Source of the DNA: Oegoconia quadripuncta
Taxonomy: Eukaryota; Arthropoda; Insecta; Lepidoptera; Autostichidae
Length of the DNA stretch: 64,000 bases
Direction: 5' to 3'
Assembly: GCA_949316235.1 (NCBI GenBank)
Contig: OX438755.1
Span: 16,943,151 to 17,007,150, forward strand
Shown piece after piece: positions 1-10,918 of this stretch. The position numbers were made by a program, and so were the translations under genes. A model generated the notes under the pieces. That model was not told the DNA's origin and did not search any database. It was given only the letters and a program-made list of their open reading frames with translations. Position 1 is the first letter of the stretch, and the number at the start of each line of letters is the position of its first letter.

Positions 1-94
1 ATAACTGATGATACACTCCGGAGATAAAGAACGGAATCCTAATAAAATCGGTTCTTGTTTGTAAATTTTTGGCGTTTCAATTATTGATAATATT

Positions 95-402
95 TGTCGA
101 GTCGTGGCGCAGTATTCGCTATTCTTTTCGATTAGCGAAGTTAAGCAATGGTCAGTTTGTGGATGGGTTACCACTAGTGGCATTTTAAGGCTAGTGTTTT
201 CGTGCTTCGGGGGGCACGTTAAATAATTGCTTCCGGTTGGTGGCCTATACGGGCAGCTTAAAAACAGGTAGGTGGCCACTAGTCTTTCATAAATACATCA
301 ATCCGTACCGGGCTTGCGGGGTGGATTATGGCCCATACCCTCTCCCAGGGAGAGGAGGCTGTGCCCCAGCAGTGGGGACGTGTAGAGCTGTTGATGATGA
401 TT
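95..402 (+). mobile_element. SINE with a 5S-rRNA-like head and an RTE-like tail
   Basis: Bases 140-175 contain aagttaagcaatg followed by tggatgggttacc. These resemble the A box and C box of the 5S rRNA internal promoter, in the right order but about 9 bp closer together than in a real 5S gene. A body with 'gtgcttcggggggcacgtta' follows (209-227). The end reads ggcccataccctctcccagg ... ctgttgatgatgat, a (TGATGA)-type tail typical of RTE LINEs and SINEs mobilised by them. It is not a functional 5S gene because only the promoter half is recognisable. Bases 1-90 share some words with 62540-62610, so the repeat may start before this window. Confidence 0.55.
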
Positions 403-477
403 TATCAAGTTGTGTTTTTAGTAATAATATGGTACTATGACACTCTGGCATCGTCCCACATCTATCTTCTAAATATA

Positions 478-915
478 TAAAGGAAGAAACTGAATGACTG
501 ACTGACTGACATATCAACGCACAGGCCAAACCGCTGGGTCTAGAGTTTCCAAATTTGGCACGTAGGTTCCTTACGAGGTCTAGGGGAGCACTAAGAAAGG
601 ATTTTTCAAAATTCACCCTTTAAGGGGGTGAAACAGGGGTGGGAAGTTTGTATGAAGAAACAGTATAACTTGGGCATTTCGACTATTTTCGACTCGAAAC
701 TTCGCAAGAGTACTCCTAGGAACAAATAAGCTAATACGTGTTTTGAGATTTTTCGAAAAACAACCCCCTGGGTTGTGAAATGGAGGTTAAAACCATAAAA
801 TCGATATCGATAAACTCTACATGGTAATTTTTCTGCTGAATGTATTCCCGTGGGAAAGTAATAAAGTGTTGATTCATGTAGTCTACGCGGACGAAGTCGC
901 GGGCAGCTGCTATAC
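478..915 (+). mobile_element. Helitron-like non-autonomous element
   Basis: It begins around actgaatgactgactgactg followed by 'acatatcaacgcacaggcc' and ends near 'ctacgcggacgaagtcgcgggcagctgctat'-type sequence. That GC-rich end resembles the hairpin plus short terminus of the Helitrons at 19184 and 52288. A frequent lepidopteran dispersed repeat has this layout. No Rep/helicase coding remains, so it is non-autonomous. Short reading frames inside it (606-947) show no known domain. Confidence 0.5.
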
Positions 916-919
916 AGAA

Positions 920-2260
920 TATTTCTTGCAAAGCCAATTTCTTGCAATGGTGCCGAAATTTACTAGATTATATTTATTTAGTTCACTTTTACAATATCAT
1001 TATCATACATACAGTTCCGTAAATTAATGGTGTCTAAAATAAAAGTGATTGTCAAACGTTACTCGTTACATTTGTAGAATTACAGGATTATTTAATATAA
1101 TTATAATGTTAAAATATTGTGGAAACACAAAATAAAAGAAAAATAAAAAACCTGTCACGATATATTTTCAATAGGTATGTCATTAGACACTTAAGAAATG
1201 TAATACTAAAAATCTATAACATCCAACGACAAATTTGTGGCGTTTACATCAGAGACTAGTGGCCGTGGTCATTAGACGCGAACATTATGTACAGCAATAT
1301 CAACTAGGCTTATTCTCGGGTCCGGCAACCGCAAACCCGGTGAATACCTACTTCGTTGGCTTGAATTTCGCCATCGTAACGACCTCTACAATAATTTTAA
1401 TTTTAATTTAATTTTAGCTGTTCTAGACACAAGCAAGTTTTTTAAATTTTATGTATAATTAATCTATATTTTATACTTATGTCGGAGAAAAAGTTTCGTA
1501 TGATGTGCCGTATTATGATCAATTCCCACTTCCTCGACAACGTTACAAACACTAGTGTATCGATATTGCTCCACGATTTTTACAGATGGCATATTATTAT
1601 TTGTAATGACGTTAATAATTCCATACTAAGGCGCTTGAACGAAGTTTGTGTGTAATACAAATTTCATTTTGGGGCCTGTTTTTTCCTAAAATGAGAAACA
1701 ATGAAAAAATTACGGGAAATCGTGTTTCAATTTTATTTTTAATTTCTAAAATATCAACTACTAAAGGTTTCAAACACTAAATACGAAATCAATTTTTCCT
1801 CGGCCTTTAGCTGCATGATCATTTATCCTGTCGTCCTGAATGAGTGGTCACCCTTTATTTCATTGAATGTTTACTCAATAAAGCCTGTCATTTCTGTAAC
1901 CAAACACCGGCCATCTCTAAGCCGGTCATTAATCAGACAGGAATACAAAGTCCTCAATTTCGATCAATGGATACATAAAATCTTTTTACAGCTCTAAATT
2001 TTATAACACAACAAATCTCCTTCGGTGGGTGTCGTTATGGCTAATGGATTCATGTGCGACTGATAGTAATTTCAGTAGCTGCGAGTAAAGAGCGTTCTTA
2101 AAAATTGAAAATAAAATAAAGTGTTTTCAGTATATGACATACTTATTTCTTCATTAAGATTTCTAGCTCAATCTCATATAAAAATAAAGGAGATCTGACG
2201 CATGTCGCTTCTATATTTACCCAATAAGGAAACTATACTATATCCCTACGTTTTCATGTT
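920..2260. other. Unassigned AT-rich stretch
   Basis: No gene, tRNA-like element, terminal inverted repeat or tandem array was recognised. The only reading frame of note (1815-1997, +) is 60 codons with no family resemblance. It is likely decayed repeat or unique intergenic DNA. Confidence 0.4.
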
Positions 2261-2269
2261 GTGCATTTT

Positions 2270-2660
2270 TACTTGTACAAGTGCAAAGTCAACCCCTTTC
2301 TAGCATATTGGACAAGACGCAAAATATAGAACACGGAAAATGTTTACCACGCTAATTGCACGACACGCAAAATGTACAAGATATCATATCATTTATTGCT
2401 TCATATCATTACGGTAACAAAAGATGTCAATATATACGAGTAAATTCACTCACAATTATGAACCCCAAAGTGTACGACACGAAAAATGTACAACACGCAA
2501 AATGTACAACATGCAATATGTACTAAACGCAAAAGTTTTACCTCGAAAAATGTATAAAATGTACACGCAAAATGAGATTTTCATATTTTACTAACCTTTT
2601 TACTTATTGTTTAACTCTGTCATTGCTGTAGCTAATTTTAAAATTTACGAAAAACGATCA
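2270..2660 (+). repeat. Array of short degenerate words (cacgcaaaatgtacaa type)
   Basis: At least eight degenerate copies of a roughly 15-17 bp word, 'acacgcaaaatgtacaac', occur between 2310 and 2575. They are followed by a conserved flank around 'ctttttacttattg' (2600-2620). The same words and flank recur at 12255-12480, so this is a dispersed element carrying an internal word array rather than a simple satellite. The array resembles the subterminal word repeats of some DNA transposons, but no terminal inverted repeat was located here. Confidence 0.5.
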
Positions 2661-3196
2661 TTATTTTCTTAGAAAATTTAACACTCAGAATCAAAATTGT
2701 ATATTTGCAAAGTTTGTCCAATATATCATATTATCTAAGAAAAATAAACCTATACCAATACCAATATAAAAGTCGTATATTATGAACTCTCAATTTTGTG
2801 GTCATATTGATAGCTAATAAATTACCTACGTGTCAGGGTATTTGACAGCCAGGTGGTGTATATGACAGCCCAAGGCCGATATATGTCATGTTTGTCAACC
2901 TTGTGATGACGTATACCTCAGAGAATGCATTAGTAATGGTGAGTGTATGAGGAAAATCAATTAATTATCGTCCACTGACGTAAATATGTACAAAGGGGAC
3001 AACGGACTCGTGGGTGATCGATTAAAGTGAGTGGAAGATAGTCTAGTTCCTTGGTAGTCCAGTCCGAGCAATGTATTCACCAGCTTGAACTGAAGAAGAT
3101 TGCAAAACGGCGACTCTCACTGGTCCGCTGTACTTGCTCCTAGAGAACCTCCCAGCGCATCTTACTCTTTTCCGAACCAAGAACCCAGCCCCTGAA
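2661..3196. other. Unassigned stretch
   Basis: No gene or known element was recognised. A 75-codon minus-strand frame at 3043-3270 overlaps the MITE that follows and shows no conserved domain. Confidence 0.35.
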
Positions 3197-3321
3197 GCAT
3201 GATAAGCGCGATAAACGTTTATGTCGCGCGAGATATTTGTCCTGCTCATTAGCTTGGACGAAGTATACAACTATCCCACTCTCATTCCTACGTCGCGCAC
3301 AACAAACGATGTCATGCTACG
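3197..3321 (+). mobile_element. Short palindromic MITE, family D, copy 1
   Basis: Its two ends are related inverted repeats: gcatgataagcgcgataaac at the left, and a right end that reads on the other strand as gtagcatgacatcgttt. The middle carries the shared core gaagtatacaactatcccac. Further copies lie at 41756-41881 (+) and 49349-49469 (-). No coding capacity. Superfamily unassigned because no target-site duplication is clear. Confidence 0.55.
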
Positions 3322-3329
3322 CAGGCATG

Positions 3330-4190
3330 AGTACGATTTTTGAACTGGCGTTAAGCAGGGTGTTATCCCGAGGTCGATACAAAGCTGGCTGATGGCTTTA
3401 CTGCCAAGCCATAATTAGTAAAAAAAAAAACAAAACATGCAATGTGTCAACCACAGAGTATCTACGATCTTTCGAAACACAGTTCTTCGCACGTTTGTAT
3501 TTCGATGTTCAGTCACAGATTACTAATAAGTTACTAAAGTGACGTTGCCACCTGGCTCACGTGAGTTTGCACAATTTTCCAGCAACCTTTTCTATTGTAG
3601 ATAAATTGTGTTTGTAATTTCGTTCCACATTTAAATTCATTGTAACTTTGTTGTATCAGTTACTTCTAATTGAACTTGTTTGCGAGCGTTTCCAAGTTAA
3701 AAGGATCGTTTATCTTGTTTGTACGAGTACGACCTTTGTAACAGTCGAAATAACCATGTGGTTTATTATTTACGGTGTGTGTGTTTCAGGTCTGTTTCCG
3801 GAGTGAATGCTAAACTGTCGATTCGGTTCCTGGCAACAAGAGTCACTCAACTTGCATGCAATGTAAACGCAATTTTGTTTTTGTTGCTTTTAAACATCGA
3901 AATTTGGTTCTTTTATTGACTGAGTGCTCTCAATGACATAAAAACTAAAAAGTCGAAAATAGATCTTTTAAAAAAATCGTTCTGAGAATGATCAGTAATT
4001 TTGATGTGACGTGTATTGAAAAAAAATAGACAAACAGACGAATATTCCATCATCATATCCATAGGACGTTCTGCCGAACTTCGAAGCATGGATGGGGAGG
4101 AAAGGCTGCGTCACCTACAGGTTGACTCAGATACTCACCGAAGTCGAATTAGACGAGCGGAATGCGTAACGCATTTCCCCGCGTCAAAAA
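3330..4190. other. Unassigned stretch
   Basis: No confident feature. A 64-codon frame at 4016-4210 (+) has an Arg/Glu-rich stretch (SAELRSMDGEERLRHLQ) faintly like the charged N-terminal repeats of some transposon proteins. The match is too weak to call. Confidence 0.35.
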
Positions 4191-4194
4191 AAAA

Positions 4195-4320
4195 AGACGT
4201 CCAGTGCTGAACAGTGTTCAGGGACCACAGGCCTCTCTCATTGATTTCTAGAGCAACTGGTTGGAAGCGGCCTACATCCAGCGCTGCCGCGACTTCACCA
4301 GGTCTTCCGTCCACCTTATA
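4195..4320 (-). mobile_element. RTE-type LINE 3' end, fragment
   Basis: On the minus strand it carries the degraded end of an RTE reverse-transcriptase ORF (GRPGEVAAALDVGR-like sequence) and 'tgttcagcactggacgtc', the usual RTE 3' end wording. Related copies are at 5383, 15140, 38180, 58640 and 58948. It is 5'-truncated and dead. Confidence 0.45.
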
Positions 4321-4459
4321 ATATTTTTTAACAGAACGTATAATATGCCATTAAATATTGCAAATATTTCCACTGTACACAAGCATGTCTTATACATAAT
4401 TATATACATTAAAGCTAAATTGAAAAAAAAAATGCGATTACTAACTTTATAAACATGAT

Positions 4460-4515
4460 ATAACGTCAAACCTTTATCCCAAATCTGCTAATCAGAGAGG
4501 TCCCAAACAAAAGCG
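4460..4515 (-). repeat. Dispersed repeat family C, end fragment
   Basis: Minus-strand copy of the family C core 'tttgggat...ctctgacca...tttgggataaaggt'. Fuller copies are at 26695-27080 and 50590-50900. Confidence 0.4.
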
Positions 4516-4519
4516 TTTG

Positions 4520-5065
4520 AAAGTATAATGATTAAAACAACGGTTCACGTTTCCAATATGTAGAAAAATACTCGTGATAGGAGGTAAGCCCCCGTTGTGC
4601 AAGTCTATACAGATGTGGTCGAAGAAGTTACAGTTTAAATATAAGGAATATTATGTAGAAATTTCATTTCCCTCCATCCAGTCAGTATCATCCACATTCC
4701 TGACATCCTTACTCTCGGTTGATATTATAAGAAATCCAATACGACATCCGCAAAATATATGCCACGAATGGCATAACGATTCCAAGTTTCAGATGGAAAG
4801 GCCCTTGTCGTCTTTTATGACATGCAATGCAATGGTCCTTTCGAAAAACTTCACATCTGGCCATATAACGTGTGCATTTTTACATAAATAGTTTCTCAGC
4901 CAGTATGATTCGGATATGATTTAAATTTGTTAAATTAGTAATAATAATTTGAGAACAATTAAATTCATTCGCACAATCACACTTAAGTATTGAAAATTTA
5001 CCAAATAACTACCTATATTATTCATAGGGTAATAGTAATTAATTCCTTGGTGGCAGCAACTACTT
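4520..5065. other. Unassigned stretch with an open frame of unknown nature
   Basis: A 105-codon frame at 4574-4891 (+) has no recognisable motif, signal peptide or domain. Its composition follows the AT-rich background. It is probably chance, and no other feature was seen. Confidence 0.3.
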
Positions 5066-5123
5066 GGGGGGGGGGGGGGGGGGACTGAAAATCAGCAAAT
5101 CTGCTGAGTCCCTACCCTTTCAT
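5066..5123 (+). repeat. Poly-G run and adjoining dispersed repeat
   Basis: Eighteen consecutive G occupy 5066-5083, followed by actgaaaatcagcaaatctg and ctgagtccctacccttt. The same wording with a shorter G run occurs at 29464-29512, so this is an element end rather than an isolated homopolymer. Confidence 0.55.
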
Positions 5124-5382
5124 CACAGTTTGACCTAATTTATTATCAATTAATTACTTGTTAAATTAACTTTGTGGTGAATAAATACCTTTTATTTATT
5201 TATTTATTTACAGCCACGGGAAGAGACGGGTTGGCTCTATATTCTTACTACGTTCCGAAACCACAGACAAAAATCCTAATGATCTTAATCCCTTCAATAT
5301 CTATATAATAATCCCTATATATGTTTCTTGCCAACCAAATATTGCAAATATTTCCGTGGTTTATTTTTATTCATCATCATCA

Positions 5383-5513
5383 TCAGCCCAAAGACGTCCA
5401 CTGCTGGACAAAGGCCTCCCCAAAAAATCTTCACAACGATCGGTCCTGCACTGCCCACTTTCAGCTGCTTCTTTACCAAATCGTCAGTCCACCTCAGGGA
5501 GCTCACGCTTCGT
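5383..5513 (-). mobile_element. RTE-type LINE 3' end
   Basis: Read on the minus strand, the end of an RTE-clade ORF is visible (RWTDDLVKKQL, then AGPIVVKIF), followed by 'cctttgtccagcagtggacgtctttgggctg' wording and a (ATG)n tail at 5383-5395. The WTDDLVK motif close to the C terminus is characteristic of the RTE/BovB group. It is strongly 5'-truncated and no longer functional. Confidence 0.6.
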
Positions 5514-5514
5514 T

Positions 5515-6245
5515 TTCCGGTTATTTTTATTATAAATAAATAAAAATAAAATAAATAAAAATAAATTTAATTCAGGATTAGATCCATATTTTGGTTAGCA
5601 ACTTAAATTAAATTGTAGTAAGTTAGTAACTTAATTCTATAAAAACTGTGAACAGAAGGGACCATACGAATGCTGCGGCACAATCAGCACACTATGGATG
5701 TGCGCAAGCGTCCACCTGTCCGCTAGTGTGCTCAATATGGTGTTGGAACTGCCGCACACTCGCTTCATTATCCATAATTAATTATGTACATACCAGTTAG
5801 ATCGAAAACAAAATTAAAATGCGAATGCCCGGTGGGCCCTAACTTTTAGGATTAGATTATTAATCACATCAATTTGAGCGAAAAAAATATTTACAATCTT
5901 TACCGCGTTAGATTGATGTAAATACTTTATAAAAGCGCCGACAGGGATTGTAAATACGCACCCCTGGCGCTGGTCGATCTATTGACAATTCAATGTAAAC
6001 CATTAATAAACGTCGCTCTCCAATGAATCTTCTTTCTCGGGCCCGTAATGTGATGGATATTGGATACGAGATAGGAAGCAATGGTGACTAGTATTTGCCA
6101 AATGACGAAACTCTGATTCACTTATAGAAGTATATTCTTATAATATCGAAAGAGTCACACGCCAAACCACATTTTAAAATTCTGCTATATGGATACTGGC
6201 TTTCGCTCGCGGCGCTGCCCGATTTCTTTTTTCAGATTATAGAGT
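5515..6245. other. Unassigned stretch
   Basis: No gene. An imperfect inverted repeat (gcggcacaatcagcacacta at 5674-5693 against a related right arm near 5724-5758) suggests a small decayed DNA element. The rest is unexplained. Confidence 0.3.
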
Positions 6246-6248
6246 TCG

Positions 6249-7910
6249 CAATGTGTCCCGGAGAGAAGTGACCAGCGGGCGTAGTTTGAAAATTTATACA
6301 AAATTATCGATAAATCATTTAAATTTAGAGACCTAACTGCTTTTGTTTTTTAAAAATTGTTAATTCTTTTTTTTTAATAGACATCTCTGACCTTCTGCAC
6401 TATTTTAGTCATAATTTCTTTGTTTTTACGTCTTTCCCAATTCTTTTTTTTTAATTCAGTGCTGTTATTATTATTCATCAAATTAAGTTATGAAAATTAT
6501 CCCAAAACAAATAAATAATTTATTAAAAAAGAAATAAACTTAAAATTCGACCAACAAAACTGTATTTCTTTAAGTTTAAAAATAAAAAAACGAAAAATGT
6601 CCCTATAACATCATGTTTTTTTTTAATTATTATGATACTACATGATATTCTCTAAAATATCCTCGAACAATGTTTTTAGTTATTTCAAATAAATGTGAAC
6701 GTACGAGACATTGAAATTGACCTTTTATGCTCCAGTAACTAGATAGAGATAAGTTTAAAAAAATGAAAGTAATGTTTTAAGCAGTTTATTTGCACATTTA
6801 AGTGTTTTGTTATTACAATGAATCATTTTGATTTTAACATGATAGTTTAATAATAAATAAAAGATACTTAATTTGTTAAAATGGTTGTTTATTAAGAAAA
6901 ATCAGGTAATTAATTAATTATGTTTTCAAAATGACCGCCGTCAGCGGTTATGCAGGCCAGGGCCCTAAATGACATCCTTAGTGTAGTTCGCCTTATTTCT
7001 GCATGATTCTGCGCTATTTCTGCGGCAGCAGCATCGATTCTCTGTTTCAGCTGGTCTCTTGAAATTATTGGCACAGCATAAACTTTTTGCTTCATGTAGC
7101 CCCAGAAATAATAATCAAGAGGCGTCAAGTCTGGTGACCTCGGGGGCCATGCTACTGGACCGCCTCTGCCAATCCATCTTGGATAATTTTCATTGGCCTG
7201 GCCTGCATAACCGCTGACGGCGGTCATTTTGAAAACACAATTAATTAATTACCTGATTTTTCTTAATAAACAACCATTTTAACAAATTAAGTATCTTTTA
7301 TTTATTATTAAACTATCATGTTAAAATCAAAATGATTCATTGTAATAACAAAACACTTAAATGTGCAAATAAACTGCTTAAAACATTACTTTCATTTTTT
7401 TAAACTTATCTCTATCTAGTTACTGGAGCATAAAAGGTCAATTACAATGTCTCGTACGTTCACATTTATTTGAAATAACTTAAAACATTGTTCGAGGATA
7501 TTTTAGAGAATATCATGTAGTATCATAATAATTAAAAAAAAACATGATGTTATAGGGACATTTTTCGTTTTTTTATTTTTAAACTTAAAGAAATACAGTT
7601 TTGTTGGTCGAATTTTAAGTTTATTTCTTTTTTAATAAATTATTTATTTGTTTTGGGATAATTTTCATAACTTAATTTGATGAATAATAATAACAGCACT
7701 GAATTAAAAAAAAAAGAATTGGGAAAGACGTAAAAACAAAGAAATTATGACTAAAATAGTGCAGAAGGTCAGACATGTCTATTAAAAAAAAAGGATTAAC
7801 AATTTTTAAAAAACAAAAGCAGTTAGGTCTCTAAATTTAAATGATTTATCGATAATTTTGTATAAATTTTCAAACTACGCCCGCTGGTCACTTCTCTCCG
7901 GGACACATTG
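6249..7910. mobile_element. Fold-back element with ~713 bp inverted arms derived from a mariner-type transposon
   Basis: The left arm (6249-6961) and right arm (7197-7910) are near-perfect inverted copies, from caatgtgtcccggagagaag at the outer edge to 'gcggttatgcaggccagg' at the inner edge. The ~235 bp spacer encodes the end of an IS630/Tc1/mariner transposase on the minus strand. Each arm therefore carries the 3' flank of the same parental element, arranged head to head. The right edge cuts into a SINE1 copy at 7911, but the matching SINE part is not found on the left, so the insertion was followed by deletion, or was created by the inverted duplication. Confidence 0.75.
6910..7227 (-). pseudogene. 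C-terminal fragment of an IS630/Tc1/mariner superfamily transposase
   Basis: The transposase would cut and paste its own element using a DD[D/E] catalytic triad. The visible part reads RWIGRGGPVAWPPRSPDL, then TPLDYYFWGYMKQKVY, and continues to a natural-looking end ACITADGGHFENIIN. The Asp of LDYY (residue 38 of this frame) aligns with the third catalytic Asp of mariner transposases. The first two acidic residues and the DNA-binding domain are missing. The first ~10 residues of the frame (MTAVSGYAGQ) are an artefact: they are the inverted copy of the region coding the C terminus, read through the right arm. It cannot encode an active enzyme. The wording is closest to the insect group whose members read 'WPPRSPDLTPLDFFLWG'. 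Confidence 0.75.
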
Positions 7911-8107
7911 TATTATCTAAATTTGCCGCCAAGCAGCAATGTTAATAGCATTGTTGTGTTCCGGTTGTCAGAGATAAGATAGCCAGTCCCCCAAATGTGT
8001 TGGGGTTTCCGGGTCAGTACGCTTCCACCTTCGACTTCATCTTACTTAATTGCTTAATATCAGGTGTGATTGAGATCAAGTAACAACCCGTTGTGCATTA
8101 AAAAAAA
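7911..8107 (+). mobile_element. SINE1, 5'-truncated copy
   Basis: It starts inside the SINE1 body at ttatctaaatttgccgcc and runs to the A-rich tail after 'gttgtgcatt'. The 5' part is lost at the junction with the fold-back element at 7910. See the full-length copy at 17655 for the family description. Confidence 0.8.
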
Positions 8108-8995
8108 CACATGTAAAGCACGTACATAGATCTAAAAAGTTAGTAGAGGTGATCTACAAACAAGAGTATTGAAATTAAATTAGTGCGATTTGAAATTTTC
8201 CATAGTAACCGAAAAAATACAATATATTCATTTAAATTCGATATTTCGAAAATGTTTTCTACTGACTTTATAGATCTACGTAACCTGCTTATACGTAAAA
8301 AGCTTCAATAGAATCGATCGATACATGAGAGTAAACTATAGTAACTTGTTGATCGAGAGAGATCGACAGGGATTAAGAAATTCGTACCTGAACGAAAGTC
8401 ACTCACAAGTGGAATAGTAAGTTGAAGTGGCAATGTACAAGTTCGAATTATTTCCGAATTTTATTTTTCCGTAAACGAAATACCTTTATTTAATTTCCCA
8501 TATTATTGATTTCCAGAAAATCACTGTCCATAAATTTGAAATTCAGCTTTTTAATTTGCCCTTTTTTCTATTGACCATTGTTTTATAATCCAGAAAAACA
8601 ACGCAACGCTAAACCACATATCACATATCCGTTACCTTGTTTTTCCGAAATTACATATTCACGTATCGTGTTGTACCCATGGAATAAAGATCTTTCTCAT
8701 TTCTATCTTTACCATAGACTAGTTATAGAAAACAAAGAAAATTTTATTTAAACCCATCTCATGACACAAAAATTTATTTATTTATTCAAGCCAACCAACA
8801 GCAGCTTCAAACATACATCAAGCAGATTATACACGAATTAAATATCTTAGCCAATGACAGGATGTCCTAATAATAAGCAAAAACTATAAAAATCACCGAA
8901 TCTACCACTATTTTAAAATACCTATATAACGGAGAATATAGCTTTTCTGACATAAACACAGCATTGACAATTAATTAGTTTTATATTGTGACAAC
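8108..8995. other. Unassigned AT-rich stretch
   Basis: No coding region, RNA gene or repeat structure was recognised. Confidence 0.4.
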
Positions 8996-9001
8996 ATACA
9001 T

Positions 9002-9078
9002 TATTATATTATATTTAAGCCTACCCTACTATATTATATTTAAGCCTACCCTACTATATTATATTTAAGCCTACCTAT
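9002..9078. repeat. Tandem repeat, three units of about 28 bp
   Basis: Three head-to-tail units of 'atattatatttaagcctacc' plus a short linker lie side by side with almost no divergence, which points to recent expansion by slippage or unequal exchange. Confidence 0.8.
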
Positions 9079-9079
9079 C

Positions 9080-10540
9080 TAATGCTATCCTAATTTATTA
9101 AATATTTGCACGCTAGATTTTAAGTAGATTCTGAATGGGACTTCTGTTATGTGTCATCCTATATCATGTACCCAAATACAAGCAAATAAATTATTTCATT
9201 TAATTTTGAAGAAACAACTCTAAAATAAACTCATATATTTTTGTGATGTTGCAAGCAAAGTTTTGTACATATTTTAAATTGACGTTCATCTCGTGTGTAA
9301 ATTATATAAATTCATGCAAGACATTAAATTAGGTACAAGTATCCATTACACAGTCGAGACACATACAAAAAGTAAACATTAGTAGTCAGAGCAGTTTCCT
9401 GGCAGTGATTATTTTTAACTCAAGATTGACCATCCACTCAGGTGGATACTCCGTTTACTAGCAGCCATTTTGGATATTACCTAATCTCCGAACTGAATAA
9501 TGCTACATAAGAAGCACTACACATTGCTTTCCTCTCCCAGGATGGGACGGAAGAACAGCGCCCAGTCCTTGGAACTGAGCATAATGCTGAGTCCCACTCC
9601 TCTTTGCTACAGTGGCACACAAATTTTGTTGTATTTATCTTTATATGTTTTGTAGTTTGTTCTTTTTAATGTTTTACATATAAAACTTGACATATCAGCG
9701 AATAAACTATTTCTTTGTTTCTCATAATGACAATGTTGATTTTAAAATTATAAGAGATGAGTAGACAGCTCCTCTTTCAGCCAGATGTGGGATTTAATCT
9801 ATTTTAATGATGCCGGTCTTTCTTTTACATTTTAACGGAACAAGGCGTTTAGGATTCATAAATCACAACGTCAGGAAATCAGTAATAGGATTTTTCAGTA
9901 ATTTATCACCGTCTTTCGGAGGCAGGCGTATTTTGAGCGAAGAGTTAGGTCTAGAAATCTTAAAAGGAATCGTCAGCTATTAAAATTGACGTGTGGTACA
10001 GTAATTCGATAAGATATAAGGTTTCGTTACGTTTCTCAACCTATTCGAAACATTATATTACTTAAATAATATATTACTTAACAATATACTGCTTTGCTTG
10101 TTCCGAATTTGGAGAGGAGAGCATACTGTTACTTGCATGTAATATTGTAGGACGTTAAATCATTATAAATCTGATCTTCACTTCAAAAGTCAGTCACAAC
10201 ACTTTGAGAAGTTCCACGGTAAATTATTATGATTTATTACTTCCCAGTTTTTCATTCCGAACAACAAAACGGGAGGCTCGTTGCAAAGTCACTCAATTAA
10301 CCGGGGGAATATTCAGAGTGGCGGCGAAGCGTTCTTTATTCACTACCTCGCTCTGATAATTGATTGTAGATGAAACAAAGTATTAGAACCATGCTATAAG
10401 CGATACGGATAATGGTGTAGCAAATTGTTGGGAGTTCACTAATTAAAATACAAGTAGAAAATAATGGCAAATTGAAAATATTTATTTGAATAAGTATATG
10501 TATGAGGCAGATCGTGATATTAGCCATTCTATTGACGACG
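9080..10540. other. Unassigned stretch
   Basis: No gene. At 9520-9610 the words 'gcataatgctgagtcccact' recall the repeat end at 5066 and 29464. The remainder shows nothing I can assign. Confidence 0.35.
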
Positions 10541-10544
10541 ACGG

Positions 10545-10745
10545 ACGACCGATTTGTGTAGTGGATAGTGACCCTGTCAGCGAAACCAACGGTTGCGGGT
10601 TCGAATCCCGCGATTGGTAAATATATGTGTGATGAATATGAACATTTATTCCTGAGGCAGTCAGTTATCTAGTATCCATAGTACAAGCTTTGCTTACTTT
10701 GGGACTAGATGATTGGTGTAACTGTCAGAAATATTTATTTATTTA
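10545..10745 (+). mobile_element. SINE2 copy (tRNA-derived head)
   Basis: The head has a tRNA-like internal promoter: 'tgtgtagtggatagtga' in the A-box position and gcgggttcgaatcccgcg as B box. The body follows with gtgatgaatatgaacattta and a 3' part that ends 'gactagatgattggtg...aaatatttattta'. The tRNA-like part cannot fold as a full tRNA, so this is a retroposon rather than a tRNA gene. The family occurs at 11467, 13512, 18368, 22057, 35402 and 52930, always on the + strand. Confidence 0.75.
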
Positions 10746-10852
10746 TATTATCTGGTATCCACAACACAAGCCTATAGTTGCTTACTGTGGAACTAGATGG
10801 CGCTGTGTGTATGTCTAAGGATATTTATTCATTTATTATTATTATTTTTAAT
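10746..10852 (+). mobile_element. SINE2, 3' end fragment
   Basis: It carries only the family's 3' half: 'tctggtatccacaacacaag', then ggaactagatggcgctgtgt and an (ATT)n-like tail. It is directly adjacent to the SINE2 copy at 10545, so this may be a second insertion into the tail of the first. Confidence 0.7.
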
Positions 10853-10918
10853 TTCTTTTTCTCAGCATGAGCTGGTATTATCATATCATTTACGGGCATT
10901 AACCAAGTAAATGGTATA

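Noticed and set aside
95..175. Functional 5S rRNA gene
   Set aside because: Only the promoter-like half is similar, the spacing between the boxes is shortened, and the sequence continues into a SINE body.
4016..4210. Transposon protein N terminus (charged repeat)
   Set aside because: The SAELRSMDGEERLRHLQ stretch is only loosely similar to known charged repeats, and the frame is short.
4574..4891. 105-codon open frame as a gene
   Set aside because: No domain, no splice or promoter context, and background composition. A frame of this length is expected by chance in 64 kb.
10545..10620. tRNA-like sequence with a perfect B box
   Set aside because: The same head recurs in front of the same body at six other sites and cannot form complete acceptor and anticodon stems, so it is a SINE head, not a tRNA gene.
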